Positions 7,758 through 16,880 of a stretch of 64,000 bases of DNA are shown piece after piece. Within the stretch, counting starts at the first letter, position 1; every line of letters begins with the position of its first letter. The stretch is taken from assembly GCA_030681515.1 (NCBI GenBank), contig JAUXSE010000025.1, positions 29,267 to 93,266 on the forward strand, read 5' to 3'. Origin of the DNA: Geothrix sp. (GTDB lineage: Bacteria > Acidobacteriota > Holophagae > Holophagales > Holophagaceae). The position numbers were made by a program, and so were the translations under genes. The notes under the pieces are model-generated. The model was given only the letters and a program-made list of their open reading frames with translations. It was not told where the DNA came from and ran no database searches.

Positions 7758-8750
7758 TCACCCGATGGTGGCGACCATCACCGCCTTGATGGTGTGCATG
7801 CGGTTCTCGGCTTCGTCGAAGACTACGCTGTGCCTGGAGCGGAAGACCTCGTCCGTGACTTCGCGGATGTCGTAGCCGAGGGCCTTCTGCTCCTTGGCCA
7901 GCTTGGTTTCGAAGTCGTGGAAGGCGGGCAGGCAGTGGAGGAACTTCACATCCGGGTTGCCGGTCTTCTGCACCATCTCCATGGTGACCTTGAAGGGGGT
8001 GAGCAGCTTCACGCGGGCGGGGATCTGATCCTCTTCGCCCATGCTGGCCCATACATCGGTATAGATCACGTCGGCGTCCTTCACGGCCTCGTCCACGTTG
8101 TCCGTCACCTCGATGATGGCGCCCGTGAGCTTGGCGGCTTCCCGGGCGGCGGCCAGCACCTTCGGATCCGGCGCCAGCTCCTTGGGCCCCAGGGCCACCA
8201 TGTGCATGCCGGTCTTGGCGGCGCCGTACATCAGGGCGTAGCTCATGTTGTTGCGGATATCGCCGCAGAAGACGAGCTTCACCTTGTGCAGGGGCTTGGC
8301 CACATGCTCCTCGATGGTGAGGAAGTCCGCCAGGATCTGGGTGGGATGATCGGTGTCGGTGAGGCCGTTCCACACGGGGACGCCGCTGAACTTGGCCAGG
8401 GCCTCGACGACCTCCTGCTGGTAGCCCCGGTACTCGATGCCATCGTAGAAGCGGCCCAGCACCCTGGCGCTGTCCTCGATGGATTCCTTCTTGCCGATCT
8501 GGGAGCTGGCGGAATCCAGGAAGGTGACGTGAGCGCCCTCCTCCAGCGCGCCGGCCTCGAAGGCGCAGCGGGTGCGGGTGCTGGCCTTTTCGAAGAGCAG
8601 CACGATGTTCTTGCCCTTCAGAAGGTAGTTGAACACGCCCATGCGCTTCTTGGCCTTCAGGTCCCGGGACAGGTCCAGGAGGTAGCGCACTTCTTCGGGC
8701 GAGAAGTCCATCAGCGTGAGAAAACTGCGACCCTTGAGATTGACGGCCAT
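7758..8750 (-). CDS. argF: ornithine carbamoyltransferase
   Basis: Makes citrulline from ornithine and carbamoyl phosphate in the cytoplasm, the sixth step of arginine synthesis. The 330-residue protein shows the carbamoyl-phosphate loop STRTR (in [13 protein letters not shown]), the second phosphate-binding motif HPTQ, the ornithine loop DVWASMGEE (the D-x-x-x-S-M-G type) and the catalytic HCLPAFHD. Sequence and length agree with the anabolic E. coli ArgF type along the whole chain. A catabolic role as in the arginine deiminase pathway is possible for close relatives, but no arcA or arcC is nearby. The gene is isolated and ends at a strong hairpin. Confidence 0.96.
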   Translation of the reverse strand: MAVNLKGRSFLTLMDFSPEEVRYLLDLSRDLKAKKRMGVFNYLLKGKNIVLLFEKASTRTRCAFEAGALEEGAHVTFLDSASSQIGKKESIEDSARVLGRFYDGIEYRGYQQEVVEALAKFSGVPVWNGLTDTDHPTQILADFLTIEEHVAKPLHKVKLVFCGDIRNNMSYALMYGAAKTGMHMVALGPKELAPDPKVLAAAREAAKLTGAIIEVTDNVDEAVKDADVIYTDVWASMGEEDQIPARVKLLTPFKVTMEMVQKTGNPDVKFLHCLPAFHDFETKLAKEQKALGYDIREVTDEVFRSRHSVVFDEAENRMHTIKAVMVATIG

Positions 8751-8845
8751 GGGATGCTCCGATGCTAACCAGCGCCCAAGGGTAGCGCTGAGCCTGCGGC
8801 TCAGCGATCAGGAAAGACCCGGGGCGGGTTGGGGTTTACAGAATG

Positions 8846-10393
8846 TCAGAGGGCCACATCAAACAGGGCGCGTTGCAGAGGGGTTGGTCTGCCCGGGGAA
8901 TCCGACGACAACCAATCGGCAAGCCCGGAATCCCGGATCACGGACATCGGGATCGGTAGCCGAGCCAGGGCCCTGGGTTCAACCTTGATGGCCCCACCTC
9001 CATAGGTTTTTCCGACCTGAACCAATCCCTGCAGGGTGCCGGGATGGTTCAGGGCCTTCCACAGACAGGCGAGAAAGGCTGGCTCGCGCCACCTGGGATA
9101 CACGCACAAGAAACCCGTGAGAGGGACCACGCCCGCCTCGTTCCTGATGAAACGGGCATGGCGGCGGCCCAGGTACGAGAAAAGGAATGGGGGAGGCGTG
9201 CGGGACTCCATCTTGTACCAGGGGTTGCGCATGGAGATGAGGGCACGGGATGGCAGCCCCTGGGCCTCTCCATGGCCCAGATAGGCCTGGATGGAAGGTG
9301 GGAAGAGATGCTGCTCCCGTCCATCCAGGGCAAGCAGGCGGGTCGGTTTTCCCGCCCGTTCAAGCTCCTCCAGATCCGCGGGAAGCAGGGTGTCGGAAGT
9401 GACATCCCGCGTTTTCCCGATGGCTGGGAGGAGGTACTCGTCCGCGATCCCCAGTTCCCTTGCCGCGGTGTGCGTCAGAAAAAAGAAATCGTTGGCGCCC
9501 GTGGCGATGCCCCGGAGGGTGGTGGCGAATCGGGAGAGCGGTAGGGCATCCTCCTCATCTGCCCGAGGTGATCTCCCGACGCCTCGCGCAACCGCATCCA
9601 CCATGGGGATGCGCAGGACGTTGAAGGCCGGATCTCCGTCTGGAGGCAGCCCCTGTTCCACCCATCGCTCAAAGGCCGGCGTCTCGGGTTCCAGGCAGGT
9701 GGCCTGAAGCATGAACTCGCCCGGGGGGAGGTTGGAGAGAAACAGGACCAGAGGATTCGTATCCACGCCAGGGAACGGCGTGGCCTCTGGCGCGAACCGC
9801 ACCACGGCATCAATCCGGAAGGAGGCGCTGATCCAACGCCACAGGGCGGGCGCAAAGACACCTTCTGCGATGTCGGAGGGGACGATGAAGGCCAACCGCT
9901 GTCCAGGATGGAGCAGGGTGAGGGCATGGATCAGGAAGAAGACATGCAACCCCGCTCGCCCATCGATGCGGAGGCCAAGGCGGTCCGCGAGGCACCTCAA
10001 CCGGCTCTTGTCCGCCTGGGAGATCCTGTGATGGCGCACATAGGGCGGATTCGAAACGATACCCATGGGCCGGGACAGGCATGGGACGGAAAGAAAATCC
10101 ACGGAGGCGATGCCCGCGAGCTGGCGTCCGGTCAGGCCTTGCTCCATCGCTTCGAGAAGGGGCTCGGGATGGGGTTCACACCCCGCGTAGGCCTGCGCGA
10201 GATCCAGATCCGGGCGCAGGGATTCGAGGGCCCGCCCGAAGGCGGCAGCCCCGACTCCCACATCGTAGATCGAGTCTCCCGAATCCAATGCGAAGCGGAC
10301 CATGGGGCGGGCGACCCACGGCGGGGTCCAGAACTGTCCCTTGTCCCGCAGGCGCTCACGGGCGTGCCACCTGGTGCTCTTTTCTTTTTGCAT
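8846..10393 (-). CDS. type II N6-adenine DNA methyltransferase (gamma class)
   Basis: Methylates adenine in the recognition sequence of the adjacent restriction system. The 515-residue protein begins with KGQFWTPPWVARPMVRFAL, the GQF-(F/W)-TP opening of gamma-class methylases such as M.TaqI. It continues with an AdoMet-binding motif around YDVGVGAAAFG and carries the catalytic motif IV SNPPYVRHH. The second half is the target-recognition region, with ISMRNPWYKMESR and a conserved VQVGKTYGGGAIKVEPRAL near the end. It is divergent from a controller gene and the endonuclease, the usual arrangement of controller-regulated type II systems. Specificity cannot be read from the sequence. Confidence 0.9.
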   Translation of the reverse strand: MQKEKSTRWHARERLRDKGQFWTPPWVARPMVRFALDSGDSIYDVGVGAAAFGRALESLRPDLDLAQAYAGCEPHPEPLLEAMEQGLTGRQLAGIASVDFLSVPCLSRPMGIVSNPPYVRHHRISQADKSRLRCLADRLGLRIDGRAGLHVFFLIHALTLLHPGQRLAFIVPSDIAEGVFAPALWRWISASFRIDAVVRFAPEATPFPGVDTNPLVLFLSNLPPGEFMLQATCLEPETPAFERWVEQGLPPDGDPAFNVLRIPMVDAVARGVGRSPRADEEDALPLSRFATTLRGIATGANDFFFLTHTAARELGIADEYLLPAIGKTRDVTSDTLLPADLEELERAGKPTRLLALDGREQHLFPPSIQAYLGHGEAQGLPSRALISMRNPWYKMESRTPPPFLFSYLGRRHARFIRNEAGVVPLTGFLCVYPRWREPAFLACLWKALNHPGTLQGLVQVGKTYGGGAIKVEPRALARLPIPMSVIRDSGLADWLSSDSPGRPTPLQRALFDVAL

Positions 10394-10490
10394 GGCGTGG
10401 GCCCCGTCGTGATCTTTGCCTATCGTCTATGGGCATCTGGACTGCTTGGCCATAGTTTCATCTATCCGCCCCCAGCGACCAGGGTGATTT
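10394..10490. promoter_or_regulatory. divergent control region of the restriction-modification locus
   Basis: The 97 bp between the methylase start (minus) and the controller start (plus) must hold both promoters. It contains six-base inverted arms CTATGG (10427-10432) and CCATAG (10450-10455), and two similar segments TCGTCTATGGGC and TTCATCTATCCGC. These are candidate operators (C-boxes) for the HTH protein encoded immediately downstream. The match is suggestive only. Confidence 0.35.
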
Positions 10491-10709
10491 TTGACCAAAT
10501 CAGACTTGAAGAAATCATTGGGCATCCGCATCAGGTCACTTCGTTCCGGGAAAGGGATGACCCAAGAGGATCTGGCCCACGCCGCAGGGTTGCATGTCAC
10601 CTATTTATCGATGATCGAGCACGGGAAGCGCAACCCGTCATTTCAAATCCTCCTGGGCATTGCAAGGGCTTTGAAGATCCCCCTTTCTGTGATGTTTGAG
10701 GGGATGTAG
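10491..10709 (+). CDS. XRE-type helix-turn-helix controller protein
   Basis: The 72-residue product is a single XRE/Cro-type DNA-binding domain: IRSLRSGKGMTQEDLAHAAG, then a recognition helix LHVTYLSMIEHGKRNPSFQ and a closing helix ILLGIARALKIPLS. Size and position match controller (C) proteins of type II systems, which delay endonuclease expression until the host DNA is methylated. The start is a TTG preceded by AGGG. The stop is one base from the endonuclease ATG, so the two are translationally linked. Nothing else in the protein suggests an extra function. Confidence 0.85.
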   Translation: MTKSDLKKSLGIRIRSLRSGKGMTQEDLAHAAGLHVTYLSMIEHGKRNPSFQILLGIARALKIPLSVMFEGM

Positions 10710-10710
10710 C

Positions 10711-11592
10711 ATGGCGGCCCGCAGAGGAAGAGGTATTGATTTTGAACATCGCTTCCGCACGAGCCGGTGGGCGGAGGATCTTCTACAAGCTGCCCTCAAC
10801 AGGTCAACCAGGTTCCTCTGTGTCAAGGTTGGGCTGTCTCAGATCGCCGAGGACAATCGGCCAGATGCTGGAGACACACGGTTCAAGGTTCCAGACCTTC
10901 TCTTGTTTCCTCCCAAGGCGCTTACTCCGGGTGAACGTGAATGGCTAGAAAGAAGCGACCTGACTCAGATGGCCCCTGGGGTGATGCTGGCGGATGGATT
11001 CATCCGGTCTTTGCTATCCAAGGCATGTTGCGCCATCGAGGTGGAATTCTCTCCGTACTGCGCCGCGGAAATGAAGGATCGCCACTGGGAATGCAAGCTC
11101 CCGGAAGACCTCGACCGTCGCAGGCCCCGGAAACACGCCAAGCCCCCCACGGCACCGAACATCTGGGTAAAGCTGGAGGATCTGCCCAGGCTTGAGGCCT
11201 GGGAGCAGGCCTTTGGCGTCTCCATCGTCGTCGCGCATCTATTCGACCAGGAGGGTTTCGCGGTTCCCTTGGCGACGCTCTCAGCTCTGGAGGCCCAATG
11301 GCCGAATCAGGGGGACGAGGCTATTCGTCTGCAGCTGACCCAAGGCATCTTCCGGAAGATTCAGTCCTATGACCGTGTAGATGCGCAGGGGGCCGGAGAG
11401 ACCAAGACGGTCTATGTCATCAGCCCTGCTGCCGCGCAGCATGTGGGTACTGTGGCTGACGTGAAGGTGACGGCTCAGATCGGCCTGAGCTCTTCGAAGA
11501 AATATGTGGCCCATGTCCTGTTTGAGGGGGGGACGCTCACCCTCTCTGGCCCATTTCTGGATTTTTTGTCAGCGCTGGGCCAGCGCTCCTAG
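10711..11592 (+). CDS. type II restriction endonuclease (PD-(D/E)XK-like)
   Basis: Position and sequence support a restriction enzyme that cleaves DNA left unmethylated by the divergent methylase. The 293-residue protein has an N-terminal RWAEDLLQAALNR helix, then VPDLLLFP and, further on, CAIEVEFSPY. Together these look like a PD...(D/E)-x-(E/K) metal-binding core. The layout (WAE helix, PDLL, E-V-x-x-S, later a KLEDLPRLEAW segment followed by a hydrophobic AHLFDQEGF) resembles AccI-type endonucleases, but I put this forward only as an inference. I chose the ATG at 10711 because it directly follows the controller stop codon. The catalytic Lys would be replaced by Glu. Confidence 0.72.
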   Translation: MAARRGRGIDFEHRFRTSRWAEDLLQAALNRSTRFLCVKVGLSQIAEDNRPDAGDTRFKVPDLLLFPPKALTPGEREWLERSDLTQMAPGVMLADGFIRSLLSKACCAIEVEFSPYCAAEMKDRHWECKLPEDLDRRRPRKHAKPPTAPNIWVKLEDLPRLEAWEQAFGVSIVVAHLFDQEGFAVPLATLSALEAQWPNQGDEAIRLQLTQGIFRKIQSYDRVDAQGAGETKTVYVISPAAAQHVGTVADVKVTAQIGLSSSKKYVAHVLFEGGTLTLSGPFLDFLSALGQRS

Positions 11593-11672
11593 AACTCCAA
11601 TCCGCCTCCAGCGTATAGTCAGGTCCACGAATCCAACCCACCCCATGGGCCTGAAGGATAGAGGAGGCACTG

Positions 11673-12101
11673 ATGCGGCCACTGAAGCAACTGATCGAAG
11701 CCAAGCCGCCTCTGGTGTCGGTGGGGCCGGATGACACGGTCTTCACGGCCCTGACCCTGCTGACGCAGTTTGACATCGGGGCCCTGCTGGTCATGGAGCG
11801 GGGCCGCATGGTGGGGATCTTTTCGGAGCGGGACTACGCCCGCAAGGTCGTGCTCAAGGGCAAGGCCTCCAAGGACACCCTGGTCCGGGAGGTCATGAGC
11901 GACAAGGTCAGCTGCGTGACCCTCGACGAGAGCGTCGAGGAGTGCATGGCGCTCATGACGGACAAGCACGTGCGCCACCTGCCGGTGCTCGGCGCGGGTG
12001 GCGAGGTGCTGGGCATCGTCTCCATCGGCGATCTGGTGAAGGAAACCATCTCCGAGCAGAAGTTCACCATCGAGCAGCTGGTGCACTACATCCAGAACTG
12101 A
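11673..12101 (+). CDS. two-CBS-domain protein
   Basis: The 142-residue protein consists of a tandem pair of CBS domains (a Bateman module), which binds adenosine nucleotides. The first repeat includes VSVGPDDTVFTALTLL and VGIFSERDYARKVVLKG. The second includes VTLDESVEECMALMTDK, HVRHLPVLG and GIVSIGDLVKETI. The S-E-R-D-Y-A-R-K and S-I-G-D-(L/V)-V-K signatures are typical of stand-alone CBS proteins in environmental bacteria. AGGAGG sits six bases before the ATG. It is a single gene convergent with the epimerase-like gene. Its target is unknown; energy or redox sensing is a reasonable guess. Confidence 0.93.
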   Translation: MRPLKQLIEAKPPLVSVGPDDTVFTALTLLTQFDIGALLVMERGRMVGIFSERDYARKVVLKGKASKDTLVREVMSDKVSCVTLDESVEECMALMTDKHVRHLPVLGAGGEVLGIVSIGDLVKETISEQKFTIEQLVHYIQN

Positions 12102-12113
12102 AGGCCCGGCTGA

Positions 12114-13241
12114 TCAGCCCTTGGGTTTGGAGGCCTCCCGCCAGGCGGCGAGGAGCTTGGTTTCCTGGTCGGCGCTGGGGCCGGCGAGCTTGGTCCGGCC
12201 TTTCTCAGCCTTCTCCTGGGTCTTGAACCAGGCGAGGGTGTCCTTCACGGTCTGCTCGGCGGGGCGGAACTTCAGGCCGGCCTTCACGGCGCGGTCATTG
12301 CGCCAGGTGTGGAAGCCCTTGGTCTCGCCCCCATAGGGGGCCCAGATGGGGAACTCGAGACCCCCCTGCTTGGCCAGGAACTCGGCGGGGATCCACACGG
12401 GCTTGGCATCGGGGTTCCCGGCTTTCTGGCAGGCCTCGACGAGGCTGCCCCAGGCCAGGCGCTTGTCCGGGCCGCAGGCGTTGAAGACGCCCGTGGTGCC
12501 CTGCTCGACGAGGTGCACCAGCCAGGCCGCCAGGTCGCGCACGTCCATGATCTCGACGGGATCGGTGGGCGCGCCGGGCACGGCGATCTCGCCGCCCTTG
12601 TCGAAGCGCACGGGCCAGTAGGTGAAGCGGCCCGAGGGATCGTCGGGGCCCACGATGTAGCCGGGCCGGATGATCGTCGTGCGCCCGGGCATGGCCGTCT
12701 GTGCGGCCTGTTCGCACAGGGCCTTCAAGGCGCCGTAGTTGGCGTACTCCTTCCCCATGTCTTCCACCGTGGGATCGGCCAGAGTGGCCAGCGCCGCGTC
12801 CTCGGTGCCGTTCTCGGGATTCGGCTCCTTGTAGGCGCTGATGCTGGAGATGTAGAGGTACTGCTTGGCGCGGGGCGCCACCAGGGCGGCGGAGGCCCCC
12901 ACCATGCGCGGGAAGTAGCCGCTGTTGTCTATGACCGCGTCCCACCTCCCGCCTTCCAGGGCCTTCAGGCCTTCGCCCTTTTTGGGATCGCGGTCGCCGT
13001 GCAGCTTCGTCACGCCGGGGAACAGATCGGGCCGCGTCTTGCCGCGGTTGAACATCGTCACCTGGTGCCCTCGGGCCTGGGCGATCTCGATGGTGGCAGG
13101 GCCGAGGAAGCCCGTGCCGCCGAGGATGAGGATTTTCTTCGGGGCGGCCGGGGCGGGCGCGGCAGACAGGTCGAGGCCCGTGGCGGCCAGCGCCGTGGCG
13201 GCGGCGGACCCCTGGATGAATTCGCGGCGGGAGACGGTCAT
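12114..13241 (-). CDS. Tat-exported NAD-dependent epimerase/dehydratase-like protein
   Basis: An extended short-chain dehydrogenase: the Rossmann motif GGTGFLGPATIEIA is followed by a strand ending FNRGKT, and then ISSISAYKEPN and a Y-x-x-x-K-like segment (YANYGALKAL). The start at 13241 gives the twin-arginine leader MTVSRREFIQGSAAATALAA, so the folded enzyme with bound NAD(H) would be exported through Tat. Export of an epimerase-like protein is unusual but recurrent in Acidobacteriota and Planctomycetes. GGAGGTTCCC precedes the ATG. An upstream in-frame start would put ten residues before the Tat motif. Substrate unknown; a sugar or reduced-cofactor role is conjecture. Confidence 0.88.
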   Translation of the reverse strand: MTVSRREFIQGSAAATALAATGLDLSAAPAPAAPKKILILGGTGFLGPATIEIAQARGHQVTMFNRGKTRPDLFPGVTKLHGDRDPKKGEGLKALEGGRWDAVIDNSGYFPRMVGASAALVAPRAKQYLYISSISAYKEPNPENGTEDAALATLADPTVEDMGKEYANYGALKALCEQAAQTAMPGRTTIIRPGYIVGPDDPSGRFTYWPVRFDKGGEIAVPGAPTDPVEIMDVRDLAAWLVHLVEQGTTGVFNACGPDKRLAWGSLVEACQKAGNPDAKPVWIPAEFLAKQGGLEFPIWAPYGGETKGFHTWRNDRAVKAGLKFRPAEQTVKDTLAWFKTQEKAEKGRTKLAGPSADQETKLLAAWREASKPKG

Positions 13242-13582
13242 GGGAACCTCCGGTGGGATGGGTTGATGCATCGTGAGATGATATATTCTCCTTCCACGTC
13301 CTTCCGCAAGATTCTTTCCTGCTTTCCGGTGAGATCCATGTCAGCGGCGAACCACCAAATGAGCCGGTGGCGGGGGGACGATGGAGGCAACAGGATCCGC
13401 GAGGAAAGCAAAAATTCAGTAGCCACAAAACACAAAAACGGACCGGTGGAAAAGATCAGGGTTCTTTTCACGGAGGGCTTCATGGCAGACGCCACACTTC
13501 AGGAAGGGCCCTGCGCATCCCCTCGCGGTTCCAGGCATTCAGGCTTTGATCATCAGCCAGGCGTCCTTTCTTTGGACCTCCC
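13242..13582. other. intergenic region with no supported gene
   Basis: About 340 bp between divergent genes. It includes an A-rich stretch near 13410-13445 (AAACACAAAAACGG). Elsewhere in this window, similar AACACNNNNAAG-like segments mark degenerate intergenic repeats. Promoters for both flanking genes should lie here. No RNA gene, strong hairpin or conserved frame was found. Confidence 0.4.
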
Positions 13583-14875
13583 ATGACCCCCGCCCGCCTC
13601 CTTCGCCGCCTGGTGCTGCTCGACGAGGGCGAGGCGCCGGCGCTGCTCTGGTCCGCGCTGTACTTCTTCCTGCTGCTCTTCGGCTTCTACCTCCTGCGGC
13701 CCGTGCGCGAGGCCATCGGCATCGCCCGGGGGGCGGACAAGCTGCCCTGGCTGATGACGGGCACCCTGCTGGCCATGCTGCTGGCGAACCCGGCCTTCGC
13801 CACCCTGGTGTCGCGGTTGCCCCGCCGGCGGTTCATTCCGCGGGTCTACCGCTTCTTCGCGCTCAACATGCTGGCCTTCTTCCTGGCATTCCGGTTCCTG
13901 CCGCACCGGGGCGGCGCCGCCCTGGGCTACGCCTTCTACATCTGGCTCAGTGTCTTCAACCTCTTCGTGGTGTCGGTGTTCTGGGGCCTCATGTCGGACC
14001 TGTGGACGGAGGTCCAGGCCAAGCGGCTCTTCGGGTTCATCGCCACGGGGGGCACCCTGGGCGCCATCGCGGGCGCGGCGCTCACGGGCCTGCTCACCAA
14101 GGGGTTCGTCCTGGGCGGCCTGCGCGTCAAGGTGGATCCCCTGTCCCTGTTGCTGCTGTCCATGCTCACTCTGGAACTGGCGGTGGGATGCGTGAAGCGC
14201 CTGGCGGCGATCTTCCAGCTGGGCGACACGGCCCATGGCCCGCGGGAACCGGGACCGGGCCTCCTGGAGGGTCTGCGCCTCATCGCGACGTCCCGGTACC
14301 TGCAACTCATCTGCGCCTACATCCTGCTCTTCACCATCACCAGCACCTTTCTCTACCTGCAGCAGGGCGCCATCGTCGAGCGCGCCTTCAGCGGCACCGC
14401 CGCCCGCACGGCGGCCTTCGCCCGCCTGGACCTCTGGGTGAACGCGCTGACGCTGCTGACGCAGGTCTTCCTCACGGGCCGCATCCTCACGGGGCTGGGC
14501 ATCCCGGTGGTGCTATCCATCCTCCCCGTGCTGACCATGGCGGGTTTTGGCGCCCTGTGGATCTGGCCCACCTTCGGTGTGATGGCGTTGTTCCAGGTGC
14601 TGCGCCGGGGCCTGCACTACGCCGTGGACCGGCCCGCCCGCGAGATCCTCTACATTCCGCTGGGGGCCGAGGAACGCTACAAGTCGAAGCCCTTCATTGA
14701 CACCTTCATCTACCGGGGCGGCGACCTGCTGGGCGTGTGGGCGCCAGCCCTCTTCGCGGCCTTCGCCATCCCCCTGGGCGCCGCCGCCGTGACGACCTCG
14801 GCCCTGTGGGGCGGGGCGGCCCTGGCCCTGGGCCGTCGGCGGAAGGCGTTGAGCCCTAGAGCCCATCCACGATGA
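13583..14875 (+). CDS. MFS-type transporter related to the ADP/ATP translocase (Tlc) group
   Basis: The 430-residue membrane protein shows about twelve hydrophobic helices. The N-terminal part (YLLRPVREAIGIARGADKLP, then MLLANPAFATLVSRLPRRRF) is characteristic of bacterial relatives of the nucleotide transporter Tlc found in free-living species. FIATGGTLGAIAGAALTG is a helix-packing motif typical of this group. A late segment DRPAREILYIPLGAEERYKSK is strongly conserved there too. The substrate is not known for the free-living homologues; nucleotide exchange should not be assumed. The coding end overlaps the convergent GDPD gene by 20 bp. Confidence 0.84.
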   Translation: MTPARLLRRLVLLDEGEAPALLWSALYFFLLLFGFYLLRPVREAIGIARGADKLPWLMTGTLLAMLLANPAFATLVSRLPRRRFIPRVYRFFALNMLAFFLAFRFLPHRGGAALGYAFYIWLSVFNLFVVSVFWGLMSDLWTEVQAKRLFGFIATGGTLGAIAGAALTGLLTKGFVLGGLRVKVDPLSLLLLSMLTLELAVGCVKRLAAIFQLGDTAHGPREPGPGLLEGLRLIATSRYLQLICAYILLFTITSTFLYLQQGAIVERAFSGTAARTAAFARLDLWVNALTLLTQVFLTGRILTGLGIPVVLSILPVLTMAGFGALWIWPTFGVMALFQVLRRGLHYAVDRPAREILYIPLGAEERYKSKPFIDTFIYRGGDLLGVWAPALFAAFAIPLGAAAVTTSALWGGAALALGRRRKALSPRAHPR

Positions 14876-15512
14876 GGACCGCAGGCAGGAAGGGCAGATC
14901 CCCGGCCTCCGCGGGGGTCTTCATGCCCCAGAGGGCGAGGCGGTCCGCGTAGGGCGCCCAGAGCCCGGGCCGGGCCTTCACGGCCTTCAGGGGCGGGTGG
15001 AACCAGAGGGCTTCCGGCAGGTCGGCCAGTTCATCCGCCGTGAGGTCCAGGGCCTCGCCGGTGTCCCACAGGAAGCCGCAGCGGGCGGTTTCGCAGGCGG
15101 CCCAGAGCTGCAGCACCTCGCTGGGCTCGAAGCTGCTGAACAGCACGCGGTCCAGGGCCTCGGCGGCCTCCACGGTGGCCAGGGCCTGCCGCCAGCCGGG
15201 CTCACCCTTCAATTCCACATTGATGAGTTGCGCGGGGAGATCCAGGGCGTCCGCCAGGCGGGGCACGGGCTCCCCGTTTTTGAGCGCAGGCACCTCGGCC
15301 GCCTTCAACTGGCGCAGAATGCCTGAACCGTTGGCCGTGCGGCCCAGATCCTCGTCGTGCAGGACCAGGCAGACGCCATCGCGGGTGGGCTGCACGTCCA
15401 GTTCGAAACCGTCCATGCCCGCGGCCAGGGCCGCCCGGAAGGCCTCCATGCTGTTCTCCAGATGCTTCGAGGACAGGCCGCGGTGGCCGAGGATGAGGGG
15501 GCGACTGGACAT
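14856..15512 (-). CDS. glycerophosphodiester phosphodiesterase
   Basis: Hydrolyses glycerophosphodiesters from phospholipid breakdown to glycerol-3-phosphate and an alcohol. The 218-residue TIM-barrel begins LILGHRGLSSKHLENSMEAF and continues with GFELDVQPTRDGVCLVLHDE, which provides the conserved HR, the E-x-D metal ligands and the catalytic HD. VELKG supplies the next acidic residue. No signal peptide is present, so it should be cytoplasmic (UgpQ-like). It ends within the transporter gene on the other strand. The GlcD-like oxidase lies 11 bp upstream in the same direction, so the two may form an operon linking glycerol and 2-hydroxy acid use. Confidence 0.87.
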   Translation of the reverse strand: MSSRPLILGHRGLSSKHLENSMEAFRAALAAGMDGFELDVQPTRDGVCLVLHDEDLGRTANGSGILRQLKAAEVPALKNGEPVPRLADALDLPAQLINVELKGEPGWRQALATVEAAEALDRVLFSSFEPSEVLQLWAACETARCGFLWDTGEALDLTADELADLPEALWFHPPLKAVKARPGLWAPYADRLALWGMKTPAEAGDLPFLPAVLIVDGL

Positions 15513-15523
15513 GGGAACTCCGT

Positions 15524-16861
15524 TCAGATGACCTTGCCAGGGTTGAAGATGTTCTGCGGATCCAGGGCCTGCTTGAGGGCCCGCAGGGCGTGGAGGTGGC
15601 CTGGATCTGAAAGCGCCAGGAAGGCGTCGCGCTTGGCGAGGCCGATGCCGTGCTCGCCGCTGAGGGTGCCGCCCAGGCGGATGGCGAGGCGGAAGAGATC
15701 CATGAGCTGCCCGTCGAGGATGGCGGGATCGGTTTCGCCCGCGGCCAGCAGGTTCACGTGCAGGTTGCCATCGCCCAGGTGGCCGTAGCTGACGCTGGGG
15801 AAGCCCAGGCGGCCGAGGCCCTCGAAGAAGTCGCGCAGGCGGCTGCGGGGCACGACGATGTCCTCGCTGACCTTGCCCGGGTGGCGCTCCTTGAGGAAGG
15901 CGCTGGTCAGGCGGCGCACGGCCCAGATGCCCTGGCGCTGGCGTTCGTCCGAGGCGATCTCCAGGCCATCGGCCACGGGGCCCAGCAGGTCCTGGAGGCC
16001 CTCCAGGAAGGCTTCCGACGTGCAGCCGCGCTCATCGAATTCGAGGATGGCCAGGGCCTCGCCGGGCAGGCGCCGGGCCTCCTCCGGGCCATGGGCGCGC
16101 AGTTCCGCCAGCACGGCGGGGTCGAAGAACTCGAAGGCGCTGGGGAGGAAACCCGCGCCGGAGAGGCGGCCGGGCAGGTCCAGCAGATCCTCCCAGCGCT
16201 TCACGGGCAGCAGCAGGGTGGCGTATTCGCGGGGCAGGGGCGCGAGGCGCAGGGTGGCCCCCAGGATGAAGCCGAAGATGCCTTCGCTGCCGATGAGGAG
16301 CTGGCCCAGGGCGGGACCGGCATTGGCCTTCACGCTGCTGATGCCGAAGGTGTGGAGCTCGCCATCGTCCAGCAGGGCGTCCACGGACAGCACCCAGTGG
16401 CGGGTCATGCCGTACTTGCAGGCGTTGGGGCCGCCGGCGTTCGTGGCCAGGGTGCCGCCCAGGGCGCAGCTTTCCCAGGAGTTGGGGTCGGGGGGATAGA
16501 ACAGCCCATGGGCTTCCGCGGCGGCCTTCACTTCGCGCAGGGGCGCGCTGGCGGGGGCGCTGAGGCAGAGATCGCGCGGCGACACGCGGATGTCGCCAGG
16601 CCAGGCGGAGAAGTCCACCACCACCGTGCCTTCCGTGGGCACGCAGCCCCCGGCCTTGCCGGTGCCCGCGCCCCGCGGCACGAGGCCGAAGCCTTCGGCT
16701 TTGGCGCGCCGGACCAGTTCGCGCAAGGCCCCGGCGCCGCGGGGTTGCACCACGGCCAGGGGGGGGACGCCGCGCAGGTGGGATTCATCCCGGAGGAAGG
16801 GTTCCATGGATTCCCGATCCCGGATGATGGTGGCTTCGGGAAGGCCAGTGAGCGCGTCCAT
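15524..16861 (-). CDS. FAD-linked oxidase, GlcD/D-lactate dehydrogenase family
   Basis: A VAO-type flavoenzyme that oxidises a 2-hydroxy acid such as glycolate or D-lactate. The 445-residue chain has the PP-loop FAD domain (LAVVQPRGAGALRELVRRAK, VPRGAGTGKAGGCVP), then GGTLATNAGGPNACKYGMTR, and ends with LSGEHGIGLAKRDAF and FNPGKVI, all classical features. The start at 16861 is preferred because it leaves a short gap to the divergent kinase gene. Alternative ATG and longer frames overlap that gene. The partner FeS subunit GlcF is not present beside it, so the electron acceptor (quinone, cytochrome or another FeS protein) is open. Confidence 0.87.
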   Translation of the reverse strand: MDALTGLPEATIIRDRESMEPFLRDESHLRGVPPLAVVQPRGAGALRELVRRAKAEGFGLVPRGAGTGKAGGCVPTEGTVVVDFSAWPGDIRVSPRDLCLSAPASAPLREVKAAAEAHGLFYPPDPNSWESCALGGTLATNAGGPNACKYGMTRHWVLSVDALLDDGELHTFGISSVKANAGPALGQLLIGSEGIFGFILGATLRLAPLPREYATLLLPVKRWEDLLDLPGRLSGAGFLPSAFEFFDPAVLAELRAHGPEEARRLPGEALAILEFDERGCTSEAFLEGLQDLLGPVADGLEIASDERQRQGIWAVRRLTSAFLKERHPGKVSEDIVVPRSRLRDFFEGLGRLGFPSVSYGHLGDGNLHVNLLAAGETDPAILDGQLMDLFRLAIRLGGTLSGEHGIGLAKRDAFLALSDPGHLHALRALKQALDPQNIFNPGKVI

Positions 16862-16880
16862 GCGTCCAGTCTGACGGACT

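Noticed and set aside
7758..8750. Catabolic ornithine carbamoyltransferase (arcB)
   Set aside because: No arcA, arcC or arcD is nearby and the sequence follows anabolic ArgF; a catabolic role cannot be excluded but is not supported.
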